A stretch of DNA of 64,000 bases from Nocardiopsis mwathae (GTDB lineage Bacteria > Actinomycetota > Actinomycetes > Streptosporangiales > Streptosporangiaceae). The stretch is taken from positions 1,116,001-1,180,000 of the forward strand of contig NZ_JACHDS010000001.1 in NCBI RefSeq assembly GCF_014201195.1, given 5' to 3'. The translations under genes were made by a program, and so were the position numbers. The notes beneath the pieces are model-generated. The model searched no databases. It saw nothing but the letters and a program-made list of their open reading frames with translations, and was not told where the DNA came from. How positions within the stretch are numbered: position 1 is the stretch's first letter; every line of letters begins with the position of its first letter. Below are positions 25,321 to 34,342 of the stretch, in pieces.

Positions 25321-27195
25321 CTACGCCCGGGACTTCTCCTGGGAGGCGAACTGGGTGCGGTACAGGGCCGTGTACAGGCCGCCGCGGCCGAGCAGCTGCT
25401 CGTGGGTGCCGCGTTCCAGGATCCGGCCGTCTTCCAGGACCAGGATCAGGTCGGCCTCCCGGACGGTCGCCAGGCGGTGCGCGATCACCAGCGAGGTCCG
25501 GCCCGTCAGGGCGGTGCGCAGGGCCTTCTGCACCGCCGCCTCGGATTCGGAGTCCAGGTGCGCGGTGGCCTCGTCCAGCACCACCACCGCCGGCGCCTTC
25601 AGCAGCAGCCGGGCGATGGCCAGCCGCTGCTTCTCACCGCCGGACAGCCGGTACCCGCGGTCGCCGACCATCGTGTCCAGACCGTCGGGCAGCGTCTCCA
25701 GCAGGCGGCCGAGCTGGGCCGCGCGCAGCACCTCGGCCAGCTCCTCGTCGGTGGCGTCCGGGCGGGCGTAGCGCAGGTTGGCCCCCACGGTGTCGTGGAA
25801 GAGCTGGGCGTCCTGGGTGACCACGCCCACGGCGTCGCGCAGCGACGCGAAGCGCGCCTCGCGCAGGTCCACCCCGCCGATGCGGACCGCGCCCCGCACA
25901 GGGTCGTACAGCCGGGAGACGAGGTGGGTCAGGGTGGTCTTGCCGGCGCCGGACGGGCCGACCAGGGCGACCAGCTGCCCGGCCTCGGCGGTGAACGACA
26001 CGTCGCTGAGCACCTGGGTGTCGCCCATGCTCTCGGCCTGGGGCGTCAGCTCCAGCGACGCCAGCGAGGACTGCTCGGCGTTCGGGTAGTGGAACGACAC
26101 CCCGTCGAACTCGACGCGCAGCGGGCCAGGGGGCAGGTCGGCGGCGTCCGGGCGCTCCCCGATCATCGGCTTCAGGTCGAGGATCTCGAACACCCGGTCG
26201 AAGCTCACCAGCGCGGTCATGACCTCGACGTGCACATTGGACAGGGCCGTGACCGGTGCGTACAGCCGCGCCAGCAGGGTCGTCATCGCCACCAGGGTGC
26301 CCAGTTCGAAGGCGCCGTCGATGACCAGGTTCCCGCCGACACCGTAGACCACGGCCGTCGCCAGCGCGGTGATCAGGCCGATCAGGGTGAACAGCAGGCC
26401 GCCGAGCACCGCCTGGGAGACCCCGATGTCGCGCACCCGCCCCGCCTGGACGGCGAACCCCGCCGACTCCTCCTCCGGGCGGCCGTACAGTTTCACCAGC
26501 ATGGCGCCGCCGACATTGAAGCGCTCGGTCATCAGCGAGCTCATCTCGGCGTTCAGGTTCATGCCGTCGCGGGAGATCGCCGCGACCCGGCGGCCGATCA
26601 GCTTGGCCGGAAGCACGAACAGCGGGATGAGCAGCAGCGCCAGCAGCGTGATCTGCCAGGACAGCACCAGCATGGTGGCGACGACGGCGACCGTGCTGAT
26701 CAGGTTCGAGACCACCGACTGCAGCACCGAGGTGATGGCGCGCTGGGCTCCCACGACGTCGGTGTTGAGCCTGCTGATCAGGGATCCGGTCTGGGTGCGG
26801 GTGAAGAACGCCAGCGGCATCCGCTGGACGTGCGTGAAGACCTCGGTGCGCAGCATGTAGATGACGCCCTCGCCGATGCGCGAGGACAGCCAGCGCGACG
26901 TCAGCCCCAGTGCGGCCTCCAGCAGGGCGAGCGCGGCCACCGCCAGCGCCAGCCAGGTCACCAGCCCGGTGTTCCCCGGGGCGACGCCGTGGTCGATGAT
27001 GGTCTTGAGCAGCAGCGGGTTGGCGACCACGATGGCGGCGCTGACCGAGGTCGTGGCCAGGAAGAACAGGATCGCCCGCCAGTGCGGGCGGGCGTAGGAG
27101 CTGATCCGCCGGACGATCCCCGGAGGCAGCCGGCTCCGGGTAGCGCTGCCGTCGTTGACCAGGGTCCGGTACAGAGGCGGGCCACCCGTCATCAT
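25321..27195 (-). CDS. ABC transporter, fused permease and ATPase
   Basis: A 624-residue exporter half-transporter: about six membrane helices (residues 40-320) followed by one nucleotide-binding domain. Walker A is GPSGAGKTT, the signature is LSGGEKQRLAIARLLL, Walker B is VVVLDEATAHLD and the switch His is in IAHRLATV. It would dimerise to export lipids or drugs (MsbA/Sav1866-like). Tandem ATGs lie at 27195 and 27192; the frame is open further upstream to 27297 but without family similarity. Cargo unknown. A nucleotidyltransferase gene ends just to its left on the same strand orientation boundary at 27308. Confidence 0.9.
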   Translation of the reverse strand: MMTGGPPLYRTLVNDGSATRSRLPPGIVRRISSYARPHWRAILFFLATTSVSAAIVVANPLLLKTIIDHGVAPGNTGLVTWLALAVAALALLEAALGLTSRWLSSRIGEGVIYMLRTEVFTHVQRMPLAFFTRTQTGSLISRLNTDVVGAQRAITSVLQSVVSNLISTVAVVATMLVLSWQITLLALLLIPLFVLPAKLIGRRVAAISRDGMNLNAEMSSLMTERFNVGGAMLVKLYGRPEEESAGFAVQAGRVRDIGVSQAVLGGLLFTLIGLITALATAVVYGVGGNLVIDGAFELGTLVAMTTLLARLYAPVTALSNVHVEVMTALVSFDRVFEILDLKPMIGERPDAADLPPGPLRVEFDGVSFHYPNAEQSSLASLELTPQAESMGDTQVLSDVSFTAEAGQLVALVGPSGAGKTTLTHLVSRLYDPVRGAVRIGGVDLREARFASLRDAVGVVTQDAQLFHDTVGANLRYARPDATDEELAEVLRAAQLGRLLETLPDGLDTMVGDRGYRLSGGEKQRLAIARLLLKAPAVVVLDEATAHLDSESEAAVQKALRTALTGRTSLVIAHRLATVREADLILVLEDGRILERGTHEQLLGRGGLYTALYRTQFASQEKSRA

Positions 27196-27307
27196 CCCCG
27201 ATCGCCACCCTTCCAGCTCGCTGACCGGCGGCTGTTGGGCCGCACTCAGGGTCAACGCCGCCGGTGATCTCCTGCTTCCCGCGCGGCGGCGGGGCACGGA
27301 CCGGCCG

Positions 27308-27862
27308 CTACAGGGAGCGTGCCAGGCGGCCGAGCGCGGCCGTGGTCGACCGGCCCGGGGTCAGTGGCAGCTCCCAGGCCTCGGCCCCCAGTGCCGCGGC
27401 GCCGCGCCGCTTGGCGTCGGTGTAGGTGTCGCCTGCGGTGAACGCCAGCGCGGCAGGGGCCAGGGGGCGCAGCAGGTCGGCGTAGGTCTCCCAGTCGGCG
27501 GTCTCCGGAGGGCCGGAGATGACGAACACACCGTCGACGCAGGCGAGCGCGGAGAGCATCTCGGCGCGCTCGGTATCGGGGTTGACCGGCCGACCCGGGC
27601 CCTTCCAGGCGCGGACGCGCGCGTCGTCCTCGACGCCCACCACCAGGGGCAGGCCGCGGTCGCGGATCGCCGTAAGAAAGCGCACGTGCCCGACGTGCAG
27701 GACGTCGAAGACTCCGGTCACCACGGCGGGCGGCGTTCCCGCGCCTTCGCCCCCGTTCCCGCGGGCGTCGCCGTTCCCGCTCCCGTTTCCGGTGACGGGT
27801 TCGCGAAACCAGCGCGCCACCAGTCCGGGCACACGCACGAACAGCGGATCGGGACTCGACAT
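27308..27862 (-). CDS. Cytidylyltransferase-like protein
   Basis: A 184-residue nucleotidyltransferase of the HIGH superfamily. The core starts at residue 47 with [17 protein letters not shown], giving the HxGH nucleotide-binding motif; the ISGPPE and [11 protein letters not shown] blocks resemble the ISSTxI-like end of glycerol-phosphate cytidylyltransferases and RfaE C domains. The first 46 residues include a Gly/Asn-rich linker ([18 protein letters not shown]). It would join CMP or AMP to a phosphorylated acceptor, identity unknown. It may be co-transcribed with the ABC transporter gene 112 bp downstream. Confidence 0.78.
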   Translation of the reverse strand: MSSPDPLFVRVPGLVARWFREPVTGNGSGNGDARGNGGEGAGTPPAVVTGVFDVLHVGHVRFLTAIRDRGLPLVVGVEDDARVRAWKGPGRPVNPDTERAEMLSALACVDGVFVISGPPETADWETYADLLRPLAPAALAFTAGDTYTDAKRRGAAALGAEAWELPLTPGRSTTAALGRLARSL

Positions 27863-28083
27863 CGACTCAACTTTCGCAACCGGCGCGAACGACCTTGTCG
27901 GGCCGCCGTGCCGACGGCGCCCGCATCGTCAACGTACCTCGCGGCTCCGGTATTCCGGCGCCCGGCCCGTCCCTCGGCACACACGCGGGCCGAGTGGGGA
28001 CGGACCGCTGCGACGACGGACGTGAACGGCGACGGGCCAGGCGCACCGGAACGTCCCGGTAGGCCTGGCCCGAAGCGATGCGG

Positions 28084-28154
28084 AGCGGGCGACGGGAATC
28101 GAACCCGCACGACCAGCTTGGAAGGCTGGAGTTCTACCATTGAACTACGCCCGC
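28084..28154 (-). tRNA. tRNA-Gly (anticodon TCC)
   Basis: Folds as a cloverleaf of 71 nt on the minus strand: acceptor GCGGGCG/CGCCCGC, D arm with GTTC/GAAC, anticodon stem CCAGC/GCTGG with loop CTTCCAA, and T loop TTCGATT. The discriminator base is U, as expected for tRNA-Gly. The 3' CCA is not encoded. A tRNA-Pro lies 118 bp away on the other strand. Confidence 0.95.
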
Positions 28155-28272
28155 ATGGCGTCAGCTCGTCAGAGTTTCCTCTAGACTCGTGGAGCCGACG
28201 GGGACAACATTACCGTCTCCGTGGGGATGCTCGTACCATTCGTCGCATCCGACGGGTACAGGCGCGAGTCAA

Positions 28273-28347
28273 CGGGGTGTAGCGCAGCTTGGTTAGCGCG
28301 CATGCTTTGGGAGCATGAGGCCGCGGGTTCGAATCCCGCCACCCCGA
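28273..28347 (+). tRNA. tRNA-Pro (anticodon TGG)
   Basis: A 75-nt cloverleaf: acceptor CGGGGTG/CACCCCG with discriminator A, anticodon stem CATGC/GCATG with loop TTTGGGA, and T loop TTCGAAT. The 3' CCA is not encoded. It lies upstream of tig, a placement also seen in other actinomycetes. Confidence 0.96.
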
Positions 28348-28652
28348 CGAGAAATCGGCTCACGGCGGATCGGCGGCCCGCGTCCGGCTGCTGTGAGCTC
28401 CTGTGCGCCTGCCCTAGACTTGGCGTGATCAGCTCACTTTAAGAACCGCGAACGAAGACCCCGCCTCTCGGCAGGTCCCACCGGGCGGCTTCCGCAGCCC
28501 ACGGTCTTCGGCGTATGCCGTACCGTGGCCGGAGGGCAGCAGTGGAGTCCGCTCCCCGTGCGCACGGGTTGGTCCCAGTGGCCGCACGACAGCGTGCCTG
28601 TTCGAGCCGGGTCGTCCCGGAAAACAAGCCGGATATCTAGGAGTACCGCCCC
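28348..28652. other. Upstream region of tig
   Basis: 305 bases without a gene. TAGACT at 28415-28420 is a plausible -10 for tig, which would leave a long leader of about 225 nt. The leader has several short inverted repeats (for example CGAAGACC near 28452 with GGTCTTCG near 28502) but no known riboswitch was recognised. Confidence 0.4.
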
Positions 28653-30077
28653 GTGAAGACCGATGTCGAGGAGCTCAGCCCGACCCGGGTCAAGCTGACC
28701 ATCGAGGTTCCCTTCGAGGAACTTGAGCATGCCTTCGACGTGACCTACAAGTCGCTCGCCAAGCAGGTCCGCATCAAGGGCTTCCGCCCGGGCAAGGCAC
28801 CTGCGCGGCTGATCGACCGTTACGTCGGGCGCGGAGCGGTGATCAGCGAGGCGGTGAACCACGCCGTTCCCGAGCTCTACAACGAGGCCATCCAGAAGGA
28901 GGAGATCTTCGCTCTCGGCCAGCCCGAGGTGGAGGTCACCAAGCTGGAGGACAACGAGGAGATCGCCTTCACCGCCGAGGTCGACGTCCGGCCGAAGTTC
29001 GAGGTGACCGACTACGAGGGCATCGAGGTCACCGTCGACGACGCCGCCGTCACCGACGAGCAGGTCGAAGACCAGCTGTCCAACCTGCGGGAGCGCTTCT
29101 CCACCCTCGTCGGTGTGGACCGCCCGGCCGAGTCCGGCGACCACGTCTCCATCGACCTGTCCGCCGCCATCGACGGCGAGAAGCTCGACGACGTCCAGGC
29201 CAGCGGCCTGTCCTACGAGGTCGGCACCAACACCATGCTCGACGGCCTCGACGAGGCCATCCAGGGCCTGTCCGAGGGCGGGTCCGCGACGTTCGCCACC
29301 AAGCTGGTCGGCGGCGAGTACGAGGGCAAGGACGCCGACGTCACCGTCACCGTGCACAGCGTCAAGGTCAAGGAGCTCCCGGAGCTCGACGACGAGTTCG
29401 CCCAGCTGGCGAGCGAGTTCGACACGATCGAGGAGCTGCGCGCCGATGTCCGGACGCGCCTGGAGCAGAACCGCCGCCTGCAGCAGCTCTCCCAGGGCCG
29501 CGACCGCGCGCTGGAGAAGCTGGTCGACTCGATCGACATCCCGCTGCCCGACTCGATCATCGAGGACGAGGTCAACCGCCGCCGCGAGAGCCTGGAGGCC
29601 CAGCTCGCGCAGGGCGGGCTGACCAAGGAGTCCTACCTGGAGTCCCAGGAGCAGACCGAGGAGGAGTTCGAGGAGGAGCTCACCAAGGGCGCCACCTCCG
29701 CCGTCAAGGCCGGCTTCATCCTCGACCAGCTCGCGCTCCAGGAGGAGCTCTCCGCCGACAACAACGAGCTGAGCTCCTACGTCGTGGAGCAGGCCCAGCG
29801 CATGGGTGTCTCGCCGGACCAGCTGGCCCAGCACCTGGTCGAGTCCAACCAGATCCGCGTCGCCTACACCGAGGTGGTCCGCGCCAAGGCCATGGACCTG
29901 GTCCTGGAGAAGGCCAAGATCACCGACGAGTCCGGCAACGTCGTCGAGCAGGAGCGTGCGGCCGAGGTCTCCGAGGTCTCCGAGGTCTCCGAGGACGCCG
30001 AGGGCTCCGCTGAGGCGGCGGCCGAGGAGGCCCCCGCGGCCGAGGCCGAGCAGGCCGGGAAGCAGAGCGACAAGTAG
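28653..30077 (+). CDS. tig: Trigger factor
   Basis: A 474-residue ribosome-associated chaperone and peptidyl-prolyl isomerase. The N-terminal ribosome-binding domain has the signature IKGFRPGKAP (about residues 45-54), followed by an FKBP-like PPIase domain (about 155-245) and a helical C-terminal arm domain. The acidic tail contains EVSEVSEVSE, encoded by three 9-bp GAGGTCTCC repeats (29964-29990). GTG at 28653 has TAGGAG upstream. It heads the conserved tig-clpP1-clpP2-clpX block but is separated from clpP1 by two strong hairpins, so it is likely its own transcription unit. Confidence 0.97.
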   Translation: MKTDVEELSPTRVKLTIEVPFEELEHAFDVTYKSLAKQVRIKGFRPGKAPARLIDRYVGRGAVISEAVNHAVPELYNEAIQKEEIFALGQPEVEVTKLEDNEEIAFTAEVDVRPKFEVTDYEGIEVTVDDAAVTDEQVEDQLSNLRERFSTLVGVDRPAESGDHVSIDLSAAIDGEKLDDVQASGLSYEVGTNTMLDGLDEAIQGLSEGGSATFATKLVGGEYEGKDADVTVTVHSVKVKELPELDDEFAQLASEFDTIEELRADVRTRLEQNRRLQQLSQGRDRALEKLVDSIDIPLPDSIIEDEVNRRRESLEAQLAQGGLTKESYLESQEQTEEEFEEELTKGATSAVKAGFILDQLALQEELSADNNELSSYVVEQAQRMGVSPDQLAQHLVESNQIRVAYTEVVRAKAMDLVLEKAKITDESGNVVEQERAAEVSEVSEVSEDAEGSAEAAAEEAPAAEAEQAGKQSDK

Positions 30078-30085
30078 TCGCCCAG

Positions 30086-30122
30086 CCGCACCGGACCGGC
30101 CCCGAGGGCCGGTCCGGTGCGG
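30086..30122 (+). terminator. First hairpin after tig
   Basis: Perfect 17-bp stem with a 3-nt loop; the left arm begins CCGCACCGGACC and the right arm ends GGTCCGGTGCGG. It starts 9 bases past the tig stop. Confidence 0.8.
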
Positions 30123-30133
30123 TGGTGCACCGG

Positions 30134-30175
30134 CGAGCCCCGCTCCCCATCCTCACGGGTGGGGAGCGGGGCTCG
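30134..30175 (+). terminator. Second hairpin after tig
   Basis: A 15-bp stem (CGAGCCCCGCTCCCC with its complement) and a 12-nt loop, followed by TTCGCTCT. Together with the first hairpin it forms a tandem terminator before clpP1. Confidence 0.7.
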
Positions 30176-30219
30176 TTCGCTCTGGGCCGCAAAGCCCGGC
30201 CCGGCGCGGTCCGCACCTG

Positions 30220-30233
30220 CGCTCAAAGCGAAC
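30220..30233. promoter_or_regulatory. ClgR-like box upstream of clpP1
   Basis: CGC-N5-GCGAAC, the reverse form of the GTTCGC-N5-GCG motif I recall for the activator ClgR, which controls clp genes in Streptomyces and mycobacteria. It lies about 90 bases before the clpP1 start. The clgR gene is not in the window. Match seen; function inferred. Confidence 0.55.
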
Positions 30234-30320
30234 AGGGAAGAGATCCGTGCGAGCGGGCGTCCGAACCGCGTTAGTGTCGCAAGCGTCGCAACCGTTTCGA
30301 ATCCGGAGCAGGTGACGAGA

Positions 30321-30953
30321 GTGCCGCCGACCTTCAATGAGTCCATGCGAATCGACGCCCGTACGCCCGAGTCGCCGCTTCCCCCGATGTTCGAGCAGAC
30401 GTCCCAGCGCCTGCTGCGTGAGCGCATCATCTTCCTCGGCCAGCAGGTCGACGACGAGATCGCGAACCGCATCGTGGGTGAGCTTCTACTGCTGTCCGCC
30501 GAGGACCGCCACAAGGACATCACGCTTTACATCAATTCACCGGGCGGATCGGTTTACGCCGGCATGGCGATTTACGACGTCATGCAGTACATCCCCAACG
30601 ACGTCCGCACGGTGGGCATGGGGATGGCCGCTTCGATGGGCCAGATGCTGCTGTGCGCCGGTGCCCCGGGCAAGCGCTACGCGCTGCCGCACACCCGCGT
30701 CATGATGCACCAGCCGTCCGGTGGCATCGGGGGCACCGCCTCCGACATCCGGATCCTGGCCGACCAGCTGCTCTACATCAAGAAGATGTTCCTGGAGCGC
30801 ATCTCGCTGCACACCGGGCAGACCCAGGAGCAGATCGAGAAGGACGCGGACCGGGACCGCTGGTTCACCGCCCAGGAGGCCAAGGAGTACGGGTTCATCG
30901 ACGAGGTGCTGGAGGGCACCCTCGACGTGACCGGTACGACGCAGTCCCGTTGA
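30321..30953 (+). CDS. clpP1: ATP-dependent Clp protease proteolytic subunit 1
   Basis: A 210-residue ClpP serine peptidase. The catalytic triad reads Ser105 ([10 protein letters not shown]), His130 (VMMHQPSGG) and Asp179 (DADRDRWF). It forms mixed ClpP1P2 tetradecamers with the next gene product and degrades substrates fed by ClpX or ClpC. GTG at 30321 is chosen for AGGTGA just upstream; an ATG at 30345 is an alternative without a ribosome site. clpP2 begins 52 bp after it, so the two are co-transcribed. A ClgR-like box upstream suggests activation under proteolytic stress. Confidence 0.96.
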   Translation: MPPTFNESMRIDARTPESPLPPMFEQTSQRLLRERIIFLGQQVDDEIANRIVGELLLLSAEDRHKDITLYINSPGGSVYAGMAIYDVMQYIPNDVRTVGMGMAASMGQMLLCAGAPGKRYALPHTRVMMHQPSGGIGGTASDIRILADQLLYIKKMFLERISLHTGQTQEQIEKDADRDRWFTAQEAKEYGFIDEVLEGTLDVTGTTQSR

Positions 30954-31005
30954 TCGGTGAGTCCAGGTGAGTCCAGTGGATAGGCGCTTTTGGGAAGGCC
31001 CGAAC

Positions 31006-31662
31006 ATGAGCGAGTACAACCTCAGCCCGGCCGGTGGCATGGCCCCGGCGGGCCCGCAGAGCCGCTACGTGCTGCCGTCGTACGTCGAGCGCACGTCGTA
31101 CGGCGTCAAGGAGATGAATCCGTACAACAAGCTCTTCGAGGAGCGGATCATCTTCGTCGGGGTGCAGATCGACGACACCTCGGCCAACGACATCATGGCT
31201 CAGCTGCTCACTCTGGAGCAGATCGACGGCGAGCGTGACATCCAGATGTACATCAACTCGCCGGGCGGGTCGTTCACGGCGCTGATGGCCATCTACGACA
31301 CGATGCAGTTCGTCCGCCCCGACGTGCAGACGGTGTGCATCGGCCAGGCCGCCTCGGCCGCCGCGGTGCTGCTCGCCGGCGGCACCAAGGGCAAGCGGGG
31401 CTGCCTGCCCAACGCGCGGATCCTGATCCACCAGCCCGCGACCGAGGGCACCTTCGGGCCGGCCAGTGACATCGAGATCCAGGCCAACGAGATCATGCGG
31501 ATCCGTGAGCAGCTGGAGAGCACGCTCGCGCGGCACACCGACCGCTCCAAGGAGCAGATCTCCCGCGACATCGAGCGGGACAAGATCCTCACGGCGGAGG
31601 AAGCCAAGGAGTACGGGATCGTCGACTTCGTCCTCCCGTACCGCAAGACCTCCCTGAAGTAG
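31006..31662 (+). CDS. clpP2: ATP-dependent Clp protease proteolytic subunit 2
   Basis: A 218-residue ClpP paralogue with a triad of Ser117 ([11 protein letters not shown]), His142 ([10 protein letters not shown]) and Asp192 (DIERDKIL). Its N-terminus is longer than that of ClpP1 ([20 protein letters not shown]), as usual for actinobacterial ClpP2, and is cut on assembly. GGGAAGG stands 7 bases before the ATG at 31006; a GTG at 30967 in the same frame is less likely. It shares an operon with clpP1. Confidence 0.96.
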   Translation: MSEYNLSPAGGMAPAGPQSRYVLPSYVERTSYGVKEMNPYNKLFEERIIFVGVQIDDTSANDIMAQLLTLEQIDGERDIQMYINSPGGSFTALMAIYDTMQFVRPDVQTVCIGQAASAAAVLLAGGTKGKRGCLPNARILIHQPATEGTFGPASDIEIQANEIMRIREQLESTLARHTDRSKEQISRDIERDKILTAEEAKEYGIVDFVLPYRKTSLK

Positions 31663-31942
31663 GGTCGACTCACGGGCCTGGAACGTCGACGTGGACCGGT
31701 GGAACGACGCCGGTCGGACACCGAGTGGTGAAGCCGGTCCACTTCTTCGCCTAGTCTCGACAAGAGCGATACAGATCGCCCCGTCCACCGCTCGGCCGGG
31801 AGCGCATATCCTGCAAAAGCGGTAGCTTGCTTTACTACAGGGCACGCCATCCGCGTGGCATACGCCGGGAGCGCGATACGCGCTCCGCCGTACAGCGGGC
31901 GGAGGAGATGGCGGGGCGGCCTACGTTTTAAGGAGAAGCTGG
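31663..31942. other. Gap between clpP2 and clpX
   Basis: 280 bases, long enough for a separate clpX promoter. It has an 8-bp perfect hairpin GGAGCGCG/CGCGCTCC at 31868-31886 and AT-richer patches near 31815-31845. I see no clear terminator right after clpP2 and no ClgR box. Confidence 0.4.
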
Positions 31943-33214
31943 GTGGCACGCATCGGCGACGGTGGAGACCTGCTGAAGTGCTCGTTCTGTGGCAAGAGCC
32001 AGAAGCAGGTGAAGAAGCTCATTGCCGGCCCCGGCGTTTACATCTGCGATGAATGCATTGATCTGTGCAATGAGATCATCGAAGAGGAACTCGCCGACGC
32101 CACCGAGCTCACCTGGGACAGCCTGCCCAAGCCACGGGAGATCTACGAGTTCCTCGATTCGTATGTGATCGGCCAGGAACAGGCCAAGAAGGCGCTGTCG
32201 GTCGCGGTCTACAACCATTACAAGCGCGTCCGCTCCGAGGGCGACCGCCCGCGCGAGGAGGATGTGGAGATCGCCAAGTCCAACATCCTGCTCCTGGGCC
32301 CCACCGGATCGGGCAAGACCCTCCTCGCGCAGACGCTGGCCAAGATCCTCAACGTCCCCTTCGCGATCGCCGACGCCACCGCGCTCACCGAGGCCGGGTA
32401 CGTCGGCGAGGACGTCGAGAACATCCTGCTCAAGCTCATCCAGGCGGCCGACTACGACGTCAAGAAGGCCGAGACCGGGATCATCTACATCGACGAGGTC
32501 GACAAGGTCGCCCGCAAGAGCGAGAACCCGTCGATCACCCGCGACGTCTCCGGCGAGGGCGTGCAGCAGGCGCTGCTGAAGATCCTTGAGGGCACCACGG
32601 CGAGCGTGCCGCCCCAGGGCGGGCGCAAGCACCCGCACCAGGAGTTCATCCAGATCGACACCACGAACGTGCTCTTCATCTGCGGCGGCGCGTTCGCCGG
32701 CCTGGAGAAGATCATCGAGTCGCGGGTCGGCCGCCAGGGCATGGGCTTCAACGCCGTGATCCGCCCCAAGGTCGAGGAGTCCGACGACCACTTCGCCGAG
32801 GTCATGCCCGAGGACCTGCTGAAGTTCGGGATGATCCCGGAGTTCGTGGGTCGGCTTCCGGTCATCACCAGCGTGCACAACCTCGACCGCGCCGCCCTCA
32901 TCCGCATCCTCACCGAGCCGCGCAACGCCCTGGTCAAGCAGTACCAGCGACTGTTCGAGCTCGACAACGTGGAGCTGGAGTTCACCGACGACGCCCTCGA
33001 CGCCATCGCCGAACAGGGCATCATCCGCGGCACCGGAGCCCGGGGCCTGCGGGCCATCATCGAGGAGGTGCTGCTCTCGGTGATGTACGAGGTGCCCAGC
33101 CGCGAGGACGTCGGCCAGGTGATCATCACCCGCGAAGCCGTCCTGGAACACGTGAACCCGACCATCGTCCCCCGCGCCGACGCCGGACCGGAGCGCGAGG
33201 AGAAGAGCGCTTAG
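31943..33214 (+). CDS. clpX: ATP-dependent Clp protease ATP-binding subunit ClpX
   Basis: A 423-residue AAA+ unfoldase that feeds ssrA-tagged and other proteins to ClpP1P2. The zinc domain has Cys13/Cys16 and Cys35/Cys38. Walker A is GPTGSGKT (119-126), Walker B is IIYIDEVDK, and the pore and sensor motifs are followed by the ClpP-docking loop RQGMGFNA, matching the xGF tripeptide. GTG at 31943 has AAGGAG upstream. It follows clpP2 by 280 bp. In Streptomyces the next genes are valS and folC; here a DUF305 gene converges instead. Confidence 0.97.
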   Translation: MARIGDGGDLLKCSFCGKSQKQVKKLIAGPGVYICDECIDLCNEIIEEELADATELTWDSLPKPREIYEFLDSYVIGQEQAKKALSVAVYNHYKRVRSEGDRPREEDVEIAKSNILLLGPTGSGKTLLAQTLAKILNVPFAIADATALTEAGYVGEDVENILLKLIQAADYDVKKAETGIIYIDEVDKVARKSENPSITRDVSGEGVQQALLKILEGTTASVPPQGGRKHPHQEFIQIDTTNVLFICGGAFAGLEKIIESRVGRQGMGFNAVIRPKVEESDDHFAEVMPEDLLKFGMIPEFVGRLPVITSVHNLDRAALIRILTEPRNALVKQYQRLFELDNVELEFTDDALDAIAEQGIIRGTGARGLRAIIEEVLLSVMYEVPSREDVGQVIITREAVLEHVNPTIVPRADAGPEREEKSA

Positions 33215-33339
33215 GCGCCGCCCCCGGTCCCTCCGCCCCTGATCCTCCGTCGAACGCGGGACACCGAACGGGTCCGTGACGGGACGGGGGCGCTATCCCC
33301 GGCCCAGCGTCGGGGCGGTGGGGGACCGGGCGGGAAGGG

Positions 33340-34074
33340 TCAGGTCGCGAGGGCCGCGCGGATCCGCTTGATCTCGGCGTTCTGCTCGGAGATCACGTCG
33401 TTGGCGATCTTGAGGACGGTCGTGTCCTTGCCATCGATCACGACGTCCTCGGCCATGTCGACCCCGCCCTGGTGGTGGGCGATCATGAGCTCGGCGAACA
33501 GTTCGTCGAACTCCGCCCCCTCCGCCTGGCGCAGTTCCTTCATCTGCGCCTCGGTGGCCATGCCCGGCATCGAGGAGTGGTCGAGGTCGGTGGGGCAGGT
33601 GACGTCGCCGCCGTGGTGCGCGCCCGAGCCGCCCCCGTCGCCGCCCTTGGCACCGTCGACGCCGCAGTAGTTGCGGTGGTTGGGGTTCTCGCGGGCGGGA
33701 CCGTAGACGTGCTCCTCCAGCCAGCCCTGCATGACATCGATCTCCGCACCCTGCGCGGCGGCGATGCGGTCGGCGATGGCGGTGATCGCCTCGTTGTCGG
33801 CCCGGTCCTCGGCGAGGTCGGACATCTCCAGGGCCTGGCTGTGGTGTTCGATCATCCGCAGCAGGAAGTCGACGTCGGCCTCGTTGTGCCCGACCTCCTC
33901 GGCTGCCGCGGCGATCCGCTCCTCTGAGGCGGGAGTGGGGGAGTCGCCCGGCGCGCCGGGGTCCAGTGCGGGCGGGCCGTCGGACCCGCCGCCGTCCCCG
34001 GAGCAGGCAGCCGCCCCCGCGAGTACCACGGCGGCACCCGCCGCCAGTATCCAACTCCGCACGGACGGCTCCAT
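33340..34074 (-). CDS. DUF305 family lipoprotein
   Basis: A 244-residue exported lipoprotein: a signal peptide with lipobox AGAAAC (Cys24) and a low-complexity linker, then a DUF305 domain with two His-rich helices, MIEHHSQALEMSD and MIAHHQGGVDMAED. DUF305 proteins fold as ferritin-like four-helix bundles and some bind copper; the HH and M-x-x-H patterns suggest metal binding here. A CGVDG...CPTD insertion between the two halves could form a disulfide. The role is not known. It converges on clpX and is divergent from a secreted LVIVD protein, possibly functionally linked. Confidence 0.88.
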   Translation of the reverse strand: MEPSVRSWILAAGAAVVLAGAAACSGDGGGSDGPPALDPGAPGDSPTPASEERIAAAAEEVGHNEADVDFLLRMIEHHSQALEMSDLAEDRADNEAITAIADRIAAAQGAEIDVMQGWLEEHVYGPARENPNHRNYCGVDGAKGGDGGGSGAHHGGDVTCPTDLDHSSMPGMATEAQMKELRQAEGAEFDELFAELMIAHHQGGVDMAEDVVIDGKDTTVLKIANDVISEQNAEIKRIRAALAT

Positions 34075-34174
34075 TCTCTCCTCGGTGCCGGGGGCGCGGC
34101 CGCCGGCGGTCGTCCTGCCTGTCGGGCGGCCGCAGCCGCCGTCCCGGTGTTTCTACTCGCCCGCGGGGCGATTT

Positions 34175-34189
34175 GTCCAGTATCTGGAC
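34175..34189. promoter_or_regulatory. Palindrome GTCCAG-N3-CTGGAC
   Basis: A perfect 6+3+6 palindrome in the 268-bp divergent gap between the DUF305 and LVIVD genes. The half-site GTCCAG recurs at 34245-34250. Could be an operator for either gene; no regulator is encoded nearby. Confidence 0.4.
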
Positions 34190-34342
34190 GGTTGGCCACA
34201 GGTAACGGCGAAGGGGGTCTTACACCGGTCAAGGGTGGCAAATCGTCCAGACTTCGTAATGCGACACGGCGAGTCTGTACAACATGCCGGAGATGTATGT
34301 AGTTTTCTATCGTTTCGGCGTGCATCGGAAGAAGGAGTCCAG

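Noticed and set aside
22774-27862. A natural-product cluster (TetR, two exporters, nucleotidyltransferase).
   Set aside because: No biosynthetic core enzyme is present.
28084-28347. tRNA-associated integration site (att) with a mobile element.
   Set aside because: No repeated tRNA 3' end or integrase gene is found; flanks are conserved core genes.
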